Source of the DNA: MESE01 sp036675035 | Lineage (GTDB): Bacteria; Pseudomonadota; Gammaproteobacteria; Burkholderiales; Burkholderiaceae_D | DNA length: 6,577 nucleotides | NCBI GenBank assembly: GCA_036675035.1 | Contig: JAKFFO010000010.1 | Coordinates: forward strand, 1 to 6,577 | Reading direction: 5' to 3' | Shown here: one piece after another, positions 1 to 6,492 of the stretch | Layout of the letters: every line of letters begins with the position of its first letter | Numbering within the stretch: position 1 is the stretch's first letter | Made by a program: the position numbers and the translations under genes | Notes under the pieces: generated by a model | What the model was told of the DNA's origin: nothing | The model's database searches: none | The model's input: the letters and a program-made list of their open reading frames with translations, nothing else

Positions 1-22
1 GGCGCCCTGCGACGGATTTCTA

Positions 23-39
23 TCGATATTCTATATCGA
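23..39. repeat. AT-rich inverted repeat near the left edge
   Basis: Perfect 7-bp arms TCGATAT and ATATCGA flank a 3-nt spacer, in a locally AT-rich stretch of a GC-rich window. It could be a regulator-binding site for a gene beyond the left edge or a weak hairpin at the end of the cco transcript. No T run follows in either direction. Positions 1-136 otherwise hold no supported gene. Confidence 0.3.
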
Positions 40-63
40 GTGCATGGCGCGTATTGCGGACGC

Positions 64-77
64 TGCCATTGATGGCA
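64..77. repeat. Short inverted repeat downstream of the small membrane gene
   Basis: Arms TGCCAT and ATGGCA are separated by two bases. It lies 59 bp past the stop of the last cluster gene. The loop is too tight for a full stem, and no U run follows on the minus strand. It may be an operator-like site or chance. Confidence 0.2.
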
Positions 78-136
78 ATTCGGGCAAGTTACTTTTCCTG
101 CAACTGCATGGTGTATTGGCGCGAATGGAACCGGGT

Positions 137-376
137 TTACTGTTTCGACACGCGCTGGGTCGGTGGCACCGCCAGATAACAGGTCAGCGCGCTGGCAAGC
201 GAGCAGAACACCCAGAAAAAGAAGAAGCCGGAGGTGTATATGGCAAGCGGCGACCATTCCGGGTGATCGCCGCGGATCGCCAGTTCGTGCGGATCGAAAA
301 ACGAAAAGAACAAGCCTTCAGCAACAATCGCGGCCAGAAACGATGGCCATAGCACAACCAGTACAAGACGCAACAT
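137..376 (-). CDS. Small two-helix membrane protein of unknown function at the end of the cco cluster
   Basis: A 79-residue hydrophobic protein. Two membrane segments are evident: about 3-27 (rich in L, V, F; WPSFLAAIVAEGLFFSFFDP) and about 43-69 (IYTSGFFFFWVFCSLASALTCYLA), joined by a polar loop with DPHEL and RGDHPEWSP, and a short basic tail. The start has AGGAG at 7-nt spacing, 21 bp after the ccoH stop and on the same strand, so it is very likely a real gene of the same transcript. I recall similar unnamed small proteins next to fixH in other betaproteobacteria, but know no named family. A role in oxidase assembly or stability is a guess from position; it has two cysteines (58, 66) in the second helix and no heme or clear metal motif. 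Confidence 0.8.
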   Translation of the reverse strand: MLRLVLVVLWPSFLAAIVAEGLFFSFFDPHELAIRGDHPEWSPLAIYTSGFFFFWVFCSLASALTCYLAVPPTQRVSKQ

Positions 377-397
377 GATCCTTCTCCTATTCGTCGA

Positions 398-919
398 TCA
401 AGCCCTGATCTCTATTTTCGTTTGTTGCGGCCACATCCAGGTGCCGTACAGGCGCCAGTCCCGCCGCGTGTTTTCTATCTGGACTTGCCAGCGCGCCCGC
501 TCCAGCATCGGCAGCGGCACCGAGAACGCGCCGTGCCGGTCCGGCGTTATTTCCAGACTGATATCCTGGTCCGGCCGGGTCGAGTGAATCATTCGAACCC
601 GTATCGCTCCCGCTGTCGGCCGGCCGTTACCGAGCAGGCGGCCACTCAACATGCCCGCTGCCGGATCATAGCGCAGATCGGCGGACAATCCGAGGCTGGC
701 CGCAGCGTGATCGCGACGCAAATCCTGATTGATCGCCTTGCCCTGCTTGTAATAATCGTCGACCACCAGCGCGTCGGGCTGGGAAAACGCCAGCCATCCG
801 GTATAAATGCCGGCCAGGATGACTGCGGCCGGACCGACCATCAGCAGCCATGGCCAGCGGTGCGCATACCAGGGCTTGACCGGCTTCATGTTCGATAATG
901 CGGCGGGCGCGTTGTGCAT
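398..919 (-). CDS. ccoH: CcoH (FixH family), cbb3 oxidase assembly protein
   Basis: A 173-residue membrane protein with one N-terminal helix (about 23-46) and a periplasmic beta-rich domain. FixH features are KPWYAHRWPWLLMVGP at 15-30 before and into the helix and DDYYKQGKAINQDL at 54-67 just after it. The late WRLYGTWMWP stretch (155-164) is also typical. CcoH is required for stable assembly of the cbb3 complex and has been reported to associate with CcoN. I chose the ATG at 919, which has GGAG at 6-nt spacing; the ATG four codons earlier (931) has a weaker site and lies 6 bp after the ccoG stop. A third in-frame ATG (889) is possible. The small membrane gene follows after 21 bp. Confidence 0.93.
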   Translation of the reverse strand: MHNAPAALSNMKPVKPWYAHRWPWLLMVGPAAVILAGIYTGWLAFSQPDALVVDDYYKQGKAINQDLRRDHAAASLGLSADLRYDPAAGMLSGRLLGNGRPTAGAIRVRMIHSTRPDQDISLEITPDRHGAFSVPLPMLERARWQVQIENTRRDWRLYGTWMWPQQTKIEIRA

Positions 920-937
920 GATGTTCTCCATCCTGAA

Positions 938-2356
938 TTAATTGCGCGGCACAAAAAACACTGCTTTTTCCTCCACCACCACGTCCGGCCCATCCAGCGA
1001 AGTCAGCTTGAATTCGATCTTGTTCGAACCCGGCGTACCGTTGCCGGCCGCGATCCGCACCCTGACCGGGACCGCCCGCGACGCAGTCCCGTCCAGCGCA
1101 ACTACATCTGGCGTCGCCAGCCGGATGGTATCGATTCCGGACACCGAGATGCGGTATCGCCGGGCAGTCTCGGCCGTGTTCATGACCTGTAACCGATAAA
1201 CATTCTCGATCAGGCCGTCTTCCACTTCACGTCCCATCGCGCCGCGATCCCGGATCACGTCCAGCTTCAGTGGCGAGCGCATCAGCAGCGAGCTGAAGGC
1301 GACCGCGACGATCACGACCAGCGTGCCGGTATAAATCAGGATGCGCGGACGCAGCGCACGCGCCTTGATCTCAGATACCGGCAGATCGTGTTCAAGCGCA
1401 TTTTCAGTGGTGTACCGGATCAGGCCGGTCGGCAATCCGACCTTGCTCATCACCGAATTGCACGCGTCCACGCATGCGGCGCATCCGATGCATTCGTATT
1501 GCAACCCATTACGTATGTCGATTCCGGTCGGGCAGACCTGGACGCACATGGTGCAGTCGATGCAGTCGCCCAGCTTGCGGGCCTGCGGATCTTCCTTGCG
1601 GCTGATTGCACCGCGCGGTTCACCGCGCTTTGCGTCGTAGCTGACGATCAGCGTATCGCGATCGAACATCGTGCTCTGGAACCTGGCATAAGGGCACATG
1701 TACATGCATACCTGCTCGCGCAGCCAGCCGGCGTTGCCGTAGGTCGCCAGTGCGTAGAACAGAATCCAGAACCACTCCCACGGACCGAGGCCGAATGAAG
1801 CCGCGTTCTGCATCAGTACCTCGATCGGCGTGAAATAGCCGACGAAGGTGAATCCGGTCCAGAGCGCGAACACGCCCCAGGCCGCGTGCTTGGCGGTTTT
1901 CCTGCCAATCTTGGAAAACGAAGCCGGTTGCTTGTCGAGCCGCATGCGAGCGCTGCGGGTGCCTTCGATCTTGCGCTCGATCCACATGAAAATTTCGGTG
2001 TAGACCGTTTGCGGACACGCGAACCCGCACCAGACGCGGCCCGCGACCGCAGTTGCAAGAAACAGCAGATAGGCGCAAATGATCAGCAGGACCGCCAGAT
2101 AGATGAAATCCTGCGGCCACAGCACGATGCCGAAAATATAGAACTTCCGTGCCGCCAGATCGAACAGCACTGCCTGCCGGTCGTTCCAGTTCATCCACGG
2201 CAAGCCGTAGAACACCAGCTGCGTCAGCCACACGCATAGCCAGCGCAGCGTCGCATAACGGCCCTTGGCTTCGCGCGGATAAATTTCCTCGCGTGCCGCG
2301 TACATCTTGATAACGGAGACTTTCGGTTCTTTTAGCTGTTGCATGGATTCGTTCAT
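938..2356 (-). CDS. ccoG: CcoG (FixG), cbb3 oxidase maturation protein with two 4Fe-4S sites
   Basis: A 472-residue inner-membrane iron-sulfur protein; CcoG has been described as a cupric reductase that supplies Cu(I) for the CuB centre of cbb3 oxidase. About five helices are visible (roughly 36-54, 84-106, 159-177, 191-207, 338-358). Two CxxxCP motifs, C110-C114 (WCGFACPQTVYTEIF) and C217-C221 (VCMYMCPYARFQSTM), are family signatures. The cytoplasmic ferredoxin domain has C265/C268/C271/C275 and C289/C292/C295/C299, each followed by the usual spacing for a 4Fe-4S cluster. A C-terminal immunoglobulin-like periplasmic domain spans about 360-472. Length is typical. The start is not certain: no clear Shine-Dalgarno precedes the ATG at 2356, and Met5 (2344) has none either. 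ccoH follows closely. Confidence 0.96.
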   Translation of the reverse strand: MNESMQQLKEPKVSVIKMYAAREEIYPREAKGRYATLRWLCVWLTQLVFYGLPWMNWNDRQAVLFDLAARKFYIFGIVLWPQDFIYLAVLLIICAYLLFLATAVAGRVWCGFACPQTVYTEIFMWIERKIEGTRSARMRLDKQPASFSKIGRKTAKHAAWGVFALWTGFTFVGYFTPIEVLMQNAASFGLGPWEWFWILFYALATYGNAGWLREQVCMYMCPYARFQSTMFDRDTLIVSYDAKRGEPRGAISRKEDPQARKLGDCIDCTMCVQVCPTGIDIRNGLQYECIGCAACVDACNSVMSKVGLPTGLIRYTTENALEHDLPVSEIKARALRPRILIYTGTLVVIVAVAFSSLLMRSPLKLDVIRDRGAMGREVEDGLIENVYRLQVMNTAETARRYRISVSGIDTIRLATPDVVALDGTASRAVPVRVRIAAGNGTPGSNKIEFKLTSLDGPDVVVEEKAVFFVPRN

Positions 2357-2361
2357 CAGCC

Positions 2362-2393
2362 GCGCCGGCTTCGCGTGTCGGCAAATCCGGCGC
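2362..2393 (-). other. Inverted repeat between ccoP and ccoG (potential mRNA stem-loop)
   Basis: Perfect 7-bp arms GCGCCGG (2393-2387) and CCGGCGC (2368-2362) flank an 18-nt loop. The second arm ends five bases before the ccoG ATG at 2356, where a ribosome binding site would be expected, and no purine-rich one is visible. In the mRNA the stem could protect the oxidase message from 3' decay or lower ccoG translation relative to ccoNOQP. There is no U tract, so it is unlikely to be a terminator. Function is inference. Confidence 0.45.
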
Positions 2394-2403
2394 TCGGGTT
2401 AAA

Positions 2404-3372
2404 TCAATTTTTCGTCAACGCAGACCGGGCCACCCCAGGCGGAACCAGTTCCGCCTTGTCGGCCGACAGTCCCCACACATAAGCACCCACCACATGCACT
2501 TTGGCTTCGCCCAGGAAGTCCTTGAAATCCGGCATCCTGCTGACCCGGCCCTTGCGGATGGTTTCCATCACGCTCTGCTCGCTGCCGCCATGCAGCCAGA
2601 TCTTGTCGGTCAGGTTGGGGGCACCCAGCGCCTGGTTGCCTTTCCCGTCCGCGCCATGGCATGCGGCGCAAGCGCCGGCAAACTTGGGGCGGCCGAACAC
2701 CACCTTGATCGGATCGGTCGACATGCCCGACAGGCTGCGCACGTAATGCGCAACATTTTCCACATCGGCATCACTGCCGAGCGCAGCTGCCATCGGCGGC
2801 ATCTGGCCGTGTCGACCGCCGAGAATCGAAGTCTTGATTGCTTCCGGCGTGCCGCCGTACAGCCAGTCCTTGTCGGTCAGATTCGGAAAGCCCTTGTTGC
2901 CGCCCGCATCCGAGCCATGACATTGTGCGCAATAGGTCAGGAACAGGCGCTCACCGATCATCCGCGCCTGCGGGTCTGCCGCTACCAGCTTCATGTCCTG
3001 CTTCAGGTATTTGTCGAACAGCGGACCGTAATCGGCGTCGGCCTTCGCCATTTCGCGCTTATACTGGCCGTCGGATTTCCAGCCGAGCTTGCCTTCGAAC
3101 GTGCCCAGGCCCGGATACAGGTACAGATAAGCCAGCGCAAACACGATCGTGATGTAGAACAACCACATCCACCAGCGCGGCATCGGGTTGTTCAACTCTT
3201 CCAGTCCTTCGTCCCAGCTATGGCCGGTTGTGTTGGCCTTGTCGTCGCCGTCGGCGGCAACCACGACCCTGCCCTTCGACTGGACCCATAGCAGCAGCCC
3301 GCAACCGAATATGCTCAGCAGCGTCAGCACGGTGACATAAATGCTCCAGAAACCGTCAGTGAAATCAGCCAT
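2404..3372 (-). CDS. ccoP: cbb3-type cytochrome c oxidase subunit III (CcoP), di-heme cytochrome c
   Basis: A 322-residue membrane-anchored di-heme cytochrome c, the entry point for electrons from soluble cytochrome c. Two helices (about 9-30 and 66-86) flank a cytoplasmic loop; the loop and second helix carry the family pattern GHSWDEGLEELNNPMPRWW (50-68). Periplasmic cytochrome c domains follow: CAQCH at 148-152 with MPPM at 191-194, and CAACH at 235-239 with Met280 (RMPDF). The two domains share the repeated block PNLTDKxWLxGG. I chose the start at 3372 (MADFTDGFW), the usual family N-terminus, with GGGAG at 7-nt spacing; an in-frame ATG at 3420 would add 16 residues inside ccoQ. It overlaps ccoQ by 8 nt. 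ccoG starts 47 bp after its stop. Confidence 0.97.
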   Translation of the reverse strand: MADFTDGFWSIYVTVLTLLSIFGCGLLLWVQSKGRVVVAADGDDKANTTGHSWDEGLEELNNPMPRWWMWLFYITIVFALAYLYLYPGLGTFEGKLGWKSDGQYKREMAKADADYGPLFDKYLKQDMKLVAADPQARMIGERLFLTYCAQCHGSDAGGNKGFPNLTDKDWLYGGTPEAIKTSILGGRHGQMPPMAAALGSDADVENVAHYVRSLSGMSTDPIKVVFGRPKFAGACAACHGADGKGNQALGAPNLTDKIWLHGGSEQSVMETIRKGRVSRMPDFKDFLGEAKVHVVGAYVWGLSADKAELVPPGVARSALTKN

Positions 3373-3550
3373 GTCTAATCTCCCGGTCGCGGTGGCCATC
3401 CAGTTGTTCTTCGTCGGCAAACGGCAGGTGTGCGGCTTCGTCGAACGCGGACTTGCGGCGCGAACTATATGCCCACCAGATAATGCCGATGAAGGTGATG
3501 AAGCTGATGACCGTTACCATGCTGCGGACATCGATGAAGTCGGTTGCCAT
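3365..3550 (-). CDS. ccoQ: cbb3-type cytochrome c oxidase small subunit CcoQ (FixQ)
   Basis: A 61-residue protein with one membrane helix (about residues 10-28, ending IGIIWWAYSS), then a basic turn (RRK) and the family motif FDEAAHLPFADEE (36-48). CcoQ is a non-catalytic subunit that stabilises the complex and helps CcoP associate. The start ATG has AGAGG at 5-nt spacing, made of the last codons of ccoO. The stop overlaps the start of ccoP by 8 nt (ATGGCTGA), so ccoP translation is probably coupled to it. The C-terminus (DGHRDREIRHG) is hydrophilic and its sequence is constrained by the ccoP ribosome binding site within it. Confidence 0.95.
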   Translation of the reverse strand: MATDFIDVRSMVTVISFITFIGIIWWAYSSRRKSAFDEAAHLPFADEEQLDGHRDREIRHG

Positions 3551-3552
3551 GA

Positions 3553-4167
3553 TTACCTCTTTGCCTTGATCAAGGTGCCCATCTCCTGCAGATAGGCGAT
3601 TAATGCATCCTGCTCGGTTTTTCCTGCCAGCTCCTGTGGTGCGTTCGCGATTTCCTGGTCGGTATAGGGGTCGCCGAGCCGCTGCAGCGCACGCATGCTG
3701 GCCACCACCGCATTCGGATTGACCTTGGCGGTTTCCAGCCATGGATACCCGGGCATGTTCGACTCCGGTACCAGGTCGCGCGGATTGTTCAGGTGCGCGC
3801 GATGCCATTCGTCGCTGTAACGCCCGCCCACCCGCGCCAGATCGGGGCCGGTTCGCTTCGAACCCCATTGGAACGGACGGTCGTACACGAATTCGCCGGC
3901 CACCGAATAATGACCATAGCGCTCGGTCTCGGCGCGGAACGGACGAATCATTTGCGAATGGCAGTTGTAGCAACCCTCGCGCACATACACGTCGCGCCCG
4001 GCCAGCCGCAGCGCCGAGTACGGCTTCAGGCCGGCGATCGGTTCCGTGGTCGACTTCTGGAAGAACAACGGCACGATCTCGGTAAGCCCGCCGACACTGA
4101 CCACCGCGACCACCATGGCAATCAGCAGCCAGGGGTTCTTCTCGATCCATTCATGCGAAAATTTCAT
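3553..4167 (-). CDS. ccoO: cbb3-type cytochrome c oxidase subunit II (CcoO), mono-heme cytochrome c
   Basis: A 204-residue membrane-anchored c-type cytochrome that carries electrons towards CcoN. One N-terminal helix (about residues 12-36) anchors a periplasmic domain. The heme c site is CYNCH at 66-70 within the CcoO signature REGCYNCHSQMIRPF; Met138 in SNMPGYPWL is the likely axial ligand. Length matches the family. The start has AAGGAG at 6-nt spacing. The TAA stop is two bases before the ccoQ ATG and sits next to the ccoQ ribosome binding site, which lies in the last ccoO codons, so the two genes are probably translationally coupled. Confidence 0.98.
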   Translation of the reverse strand: MKFSHEWIEKNPWLLIAMVVAVVSVGGLTEIVPLFFQKSTTEPIAGLKPYSALRLAGRDVYVREGCYNCHSQMIRPFRAETERYGHYSVAGEFVYDRPFQWGSKRTGPDLARVGGRYSDEWHRAHLNNPRDLVPESNMPGYPWLETAKVNPNAVVASMRALQRLGDPYTDQEIANAPQELAGKTEQDALIAYLQEMGTLIKAKR

Positions 4168-4197
4168 TCAATGCTCCTTGGCGAATATGTGCGTTCG

Positions 4198-5625
4198 TTA
4201 CGCGTGACTCGGGACTGCGACGGGAATGCGCGCAACCACGGTCTGGCTGTTGCGCGCCGTCATGAACACGTTCCACGCCATCAGGACCATGCCGCTCAGG
4301 TACAGCAGGCCGCCGGCAAAACGAATCACGTAATATGGATAGGTCGCCTTGACCGACTCGACGAAGGTGTAGGTCAGCGTGCCGTCCGGATTGACCGCCC
4401 GCCACATCAGGCCCTGCATCACGCCGGCAATCCACATCGCCGCGATATACAGAACGATGCCGATGGTTGCGACCCAGAAATGCAGCTCGATCATGCGGAC
4501 GCTCCACATTTCCTTTTTTCCGAACAGGCGCGGCACCAGGTAATACAGCGAGCCCATCGTGATGAACCCGACCCAGCCCAGCGCGCCGGCGTGAACATGG
4601 CCCACGGTCCAGTCGGTGTAATGCGACAGCGCGTTGACCGTCTTGATCGACATCATCGGCCCCTCGAAGGTGGCCATGCCGTAGAACGACAGCGACACCA
4701 CCAGGAACTTGAGGATCGGATCGGAGCGCAGCTTGTGCCATGCGCCGGACAGCGTCATCATGCCGTTGATCATGCCGCCCCACGACGGCGCCAGCAGGAT
4801 CAGCGAGAACACCATGCCGATCGACTGGGTCCAGTCCGGCAGCGCGGTGTAGTGAAGATGGTGCGGGCCGGCCCACATGTAGGTGAAGATCAAGGCCCAG
4901 AAATGCACGATCGACAGGCGATACGAATAGACCGGGCGCTCGGCCTGCTTCGGAATGAAGTAATACATCATCCCGAGGAAGCCGGCGGTCAGGAAGAAGC
5001 CGACCGCATTGTGGCCGTACCACCATTGGATCATTGCATCCTGCACGCCGGAATATGCCGAATACGATTTGCCGGGCGAGACCGGGATCGCGGCGCTATT
5101 GATGATGTGCAGCAAAGCTACCGCGAGAATGAAGCCGCCGTAGAACCAGTTGGCGACATAGATATGCGACACCTTTCGTTTCAGCAGGGTGCCGAAGAAC
5201 ACGACTGCATACGACACCCATACCAGCGCGATCAGGATATCGATCGGCCATTCGAGTTCCGCATATTCCTTGGCTTGCGTCATGCCGAGCGGCAGCGTGA
5301 TTACAGCCGCAACGATGACGGCCTGCCAACCCCAGAAAGTGAACGCCGCCAGTTGATCGGAAAACAACCTGGCCTGACTGGTCCGCTGCACCACATAGTA
5401 TGAAGTGGCAAACAGCCCGCAGCCGCCGAATGCGAAAATCACCGCATTGGTATGCAGCGGCCGGAGCCGCCCGTAGCTCAGCCACGCGATATCGAAATTT
5501 AGCGCCGGCCACGCCAGCTGGGCGGCAATGAATACCCCCACCAGCATGCCGACCACACCCCACACTACGGTCGCAATCGTGAATTGCTTGACGACCTTGT
5601 AGTTGTAGTTAAGTGATGTATCCAC
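4198..5625 (-). CDS. ccoN: cbb3-type cytochrome c oxidase subunit I (CcoN), catalytic subunit
   Basis: A 475-residue, roughly 12-helix inner-membrane protein that reduces O2 to water at a heme b3-CuB centre and pumps protons. Ligands line up with the Pseudomonas stutzeri enzyme at an offset of two: His58 (RPLHTN) and His345 for low-spin heme b, His343 (VGHVHAG) for heme b3, CuB ligands His205 (WWYGHN), His255 and His256 (AGPHHLHY), Tyr249 (FTYMW) as the cross-linked tyrosine on helix VII, and Glu321 (TFEGP). Length is normal. I place the start at GTG (5625), preceded by AGGGAG at 5-nt spacing, giving MDTSLNYNYK, the family's usual N-terminus. An in-frame ATG at 5688 would add 21 residues, but it overlaps the FNR box and lies upstream of the predicted transcription start. 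ccoO follows after 30 bp. Confidence 0.98.
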   Translation of the reverse strand: MDTSLNYNYKVVKQFTIATVVWGVVGMLVGVFIAAQLAWPALNFDIAWLSYGRLRPLHTNAVIFAFGGCGLFATSYYVVQRTSQARLFSDQLAAFTFWGWQAVIVAAVITLPLGMTQAKEYAELEWPIDILIALVWVSYAVVFFGTLLKRKVSHIYVANWFYGGFILAVALLHIINSAAIPVSPGKSYSAYSGVQDAMIQWWYGHNAVGFFLTAGFLGMMYYFIPKQAERPVYSYRLSIVHFWALIFTYMWAGPHHLHYTALPDWTQSIGMVFSLILLAPSWGGMINGMMTLSGAWHKLRSDPILKFLVVSLSFYGMATFEGPMMSIKTVNALSHYTDWTVGHVHAGALGWVGFITMGSLYYLVPRLFGKKEMWSVRMIELHFWVATIGIVLYIAAMWIAGVMQGLMWRAVNPDGTLTYTFVESVKATYPYYVIRFAGGLLYLSGMVLMAWNVFMTARNSQTVVARIPVAVPSHA

Positions 5626-5659
5626 GAACTCTCCCTGTGCACGACGTTGACGTGCAAGG

Positions 5660-5665
5660 AGAATA
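5660..5665 (-). promoter_or_regulatory. Predicted -10 element of the ccoN promoter
   Basis: The minus strand reads TATTCT here, four of six matches to TATAAT including the first two bases and the final T. With the FNR box centre at -41.5, transcription would start near 5653 and leave an untranslated leader of about 28 nt before the GTG start of ccoN. No good -35 box is needed in this arrangement, because the activator overlaps that position. The start site is inferred from spacing. Confidence 0.6.
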
Positions 5666-5687
5666 GATTTTGGGATGTCGAAAATCA

Positions 5688-5701
5688 TTGATCTGAATCA
5701 A
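5688..5701 (-). promoter_or_regulatory. FNR/ANR-type binding site upstream of ccoN
   Basis: The 14-mer TTGAT-N4-ATCAA is a perfect match to the FNR/ANR/FixK consensus, in the non-coding region 62 nt upstream of the ccoN start. Proteins of this family activate cco/fix operons when oxygen is low. The site centre (5694.5) lies 29.5 bases before the first base of a TATTCT -10-like hexamer, exactly the geometry of a class II FNR-activated promoter centred at -41.5. The regulator itself is not in the window. Confidence 0.9.
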
Positions 5702-5776
5702 AATCGTCCAGATCGGGGAAACAAGCCTGGAATAACAATAACGATTCGATACGCCGGGGTATGCAATATGCCAACT

Positions 5777-5813
5777 GCGCGCGGCCGCGGCAGGCAAAGC
5801 GCCGCCGGCGCGC
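5777..5813 (-). other. GC-rich imperfect stem-loop downstream of pdxH
   Basis: Two arms at 5813-5801 and 5791-5777 (minus-strand order) can pair over about 12 bp, with one mismatch and a two-base bulge around a 9-nt loop. It lies 42 nt after the pdxH stop and upstream of the ccoN promoter. No run of U follows the stem, so it is not a standard intrinsic terminator. It could slow or stop read-through from ccoS-pdxH, protect the 3' end of that mRNA, or be a chance result of high GC. Function is inference only. Confidence 0.35.
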
Positions 5814-5854
5814 CTTGCTCATCGCGGGAAAGCAATCGCTACAGCAGGATGGTG

Positions 5855-6490
5855 TTACGGCTGCAGGCGTCCGATATGCCAGTTGCCTTGCTCGTCGAGC
5901 GTGTATTCGATCCGGTCATGCAGACGCGAGCGGCGGCCCTGCCAGAATTCGAATCGCTCCGGTATCAACCGGAATCCACCCCAGCGTTCCGGACGTGGCG
6001 GATGCGCGCCGAACCGCGCTTCGGCTTCGGCAAAACGGGTTTCCAGCACGCCTCGGTTTTCGATCGGCTTGCTCTGGTCCGACGCGTGTACGCCGATCCG
6101 GCTTTTCAGCGGCCGGATATCAAAGTAGGCATCGCTTTCGGCAGCAGGCACGCGCTCGACCCGGCCTTCGATGCGAACCTGCCGCTCCAGTTCGCCCCAA
6201 TGGAACAGCAGCGCTGCATGCGGATTGAGGCCCAGCTCGCGGCCCTTGCGGCTGTCATAGCCGGTAAACCAGGTAAATCCGCTGTGATCGAACCCCTTGA
6301 GCAGCACGATACGCAACGATGGTTTGCCTTCGGCGCCGACGGTTGCGAGACTCATCGCATTCGGCTCGGCCGCCATTACCTGCTTCGCCTGGTCGAACCA
6401 TTGCGAAAACTGCTGGACCGGATCGGCCGCCACTTCGGCCTTGGTCAAAGTGGCAAGTGCATAATCTTTCCTGAGATCGGCAATCGACAT
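5855..6490 (-). CDS. pdxH: Pyridoxine/pyridoxamine 5'-phosphate oxidase (PNPOx)
   Basis: A 211-residue FMN enzyme that oxidises pyridoxine or pyridoxamine 5'-phosphate to pyridoxal 5'-phosphate with O2, giving H2O2. It acts in the cytosol in vitamin B6 synthesis and salvage. Length is usual for the family. Visible blocks: RIVLLK (60-65, FMN and substrate Lys65), YDSRKGRELGLNP (78-90, FMN-binding Arg81/Lys82), Gln104, Y122/R126/S130 for the substrate phosphate, Gln139-Ser140, the signature PERWGGFRLIPERFEFWQG (167-185) with Trp183, RLH (189-191), Arg193, and the C-terminal RLQP. These roles are transferred from the E. coli enzyme by alignment from memory. Residues 134-135 are Val-His where the family usually has Ala-Trp (IGAWAS). 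The start has AAGG at 7-nt spacing, lying in the 3' end of ccoS, two bases after the ccoS stop. Its position between ccoS and ccoN is unusual. Confidence 0.96.
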   Translation of the reverse strand: MSIADLRKDYALATLTKAEVAADPVQQFSQWFDQAKQVMAAEPNAMSLATVGAEGKPSLRIVLLKGFDHSGFTWFTGYDSRKGRELGLNPHAALLFHWGELERQVRIEGRVERVPAAESDAYFDIRPLKSRIGVHASDQSKPIENRGVLETRFAEAEARFGAHPPRPERWGGFRLIPERFEFWQGRRSRLHDRIEYTLDEQGNWHIGRLQP

Positions 6491-6492
6491 GG

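Noticed and set aside
1..352. Two plus-strand frames open from the left edge (one to 180, one to 352), possibly the tail of a gene entering the window
   Set aside because: Neither shows a recognisable motif, and the longer one runs antisense to the small membrane gene, which has a good start site. Sequence beyond the left edge would decide.
2397..2410. TTGAT half-site at the end of ccoP, a possible second FNR box for ccoG
   Set aside because: Only one half of the site is present; the other arm does not match.
2494..3291. A 265-codon plus-strand open frame antisense to ccoP
   Set aside because: It lies wholly opposite a certain gene, has no recognisable fold and arises from the codon bias of ccoP.
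3564..3575. Perfect 12-bp palindrome CCTTGATCAAGG at the end of ccoO
   Set aside because: It lies in codons for Thr-Leu-Ile-Lys-Ala and has no spacing relation to a promoter; it lacks the 4-nt spacer of an FNR box.
4643..4656. A 9-of-10 match to the FNR box (TTGAT-N4-ATCAT) inside ccoN
   Set aside because: It encodes conserved CcoN residues (MSIKT), has no gene start nearby in either direction, and is best explained by coding constraint.
3793..5403. A 536-codon open frame on the plus strand, antisense to ccoN and ccoO
   Set aside because: It is the mirror of highly conserved ccoN/ccoO codons in GC-rich DNA; the product is rich in R, H, Q and D with no recognisable domain.
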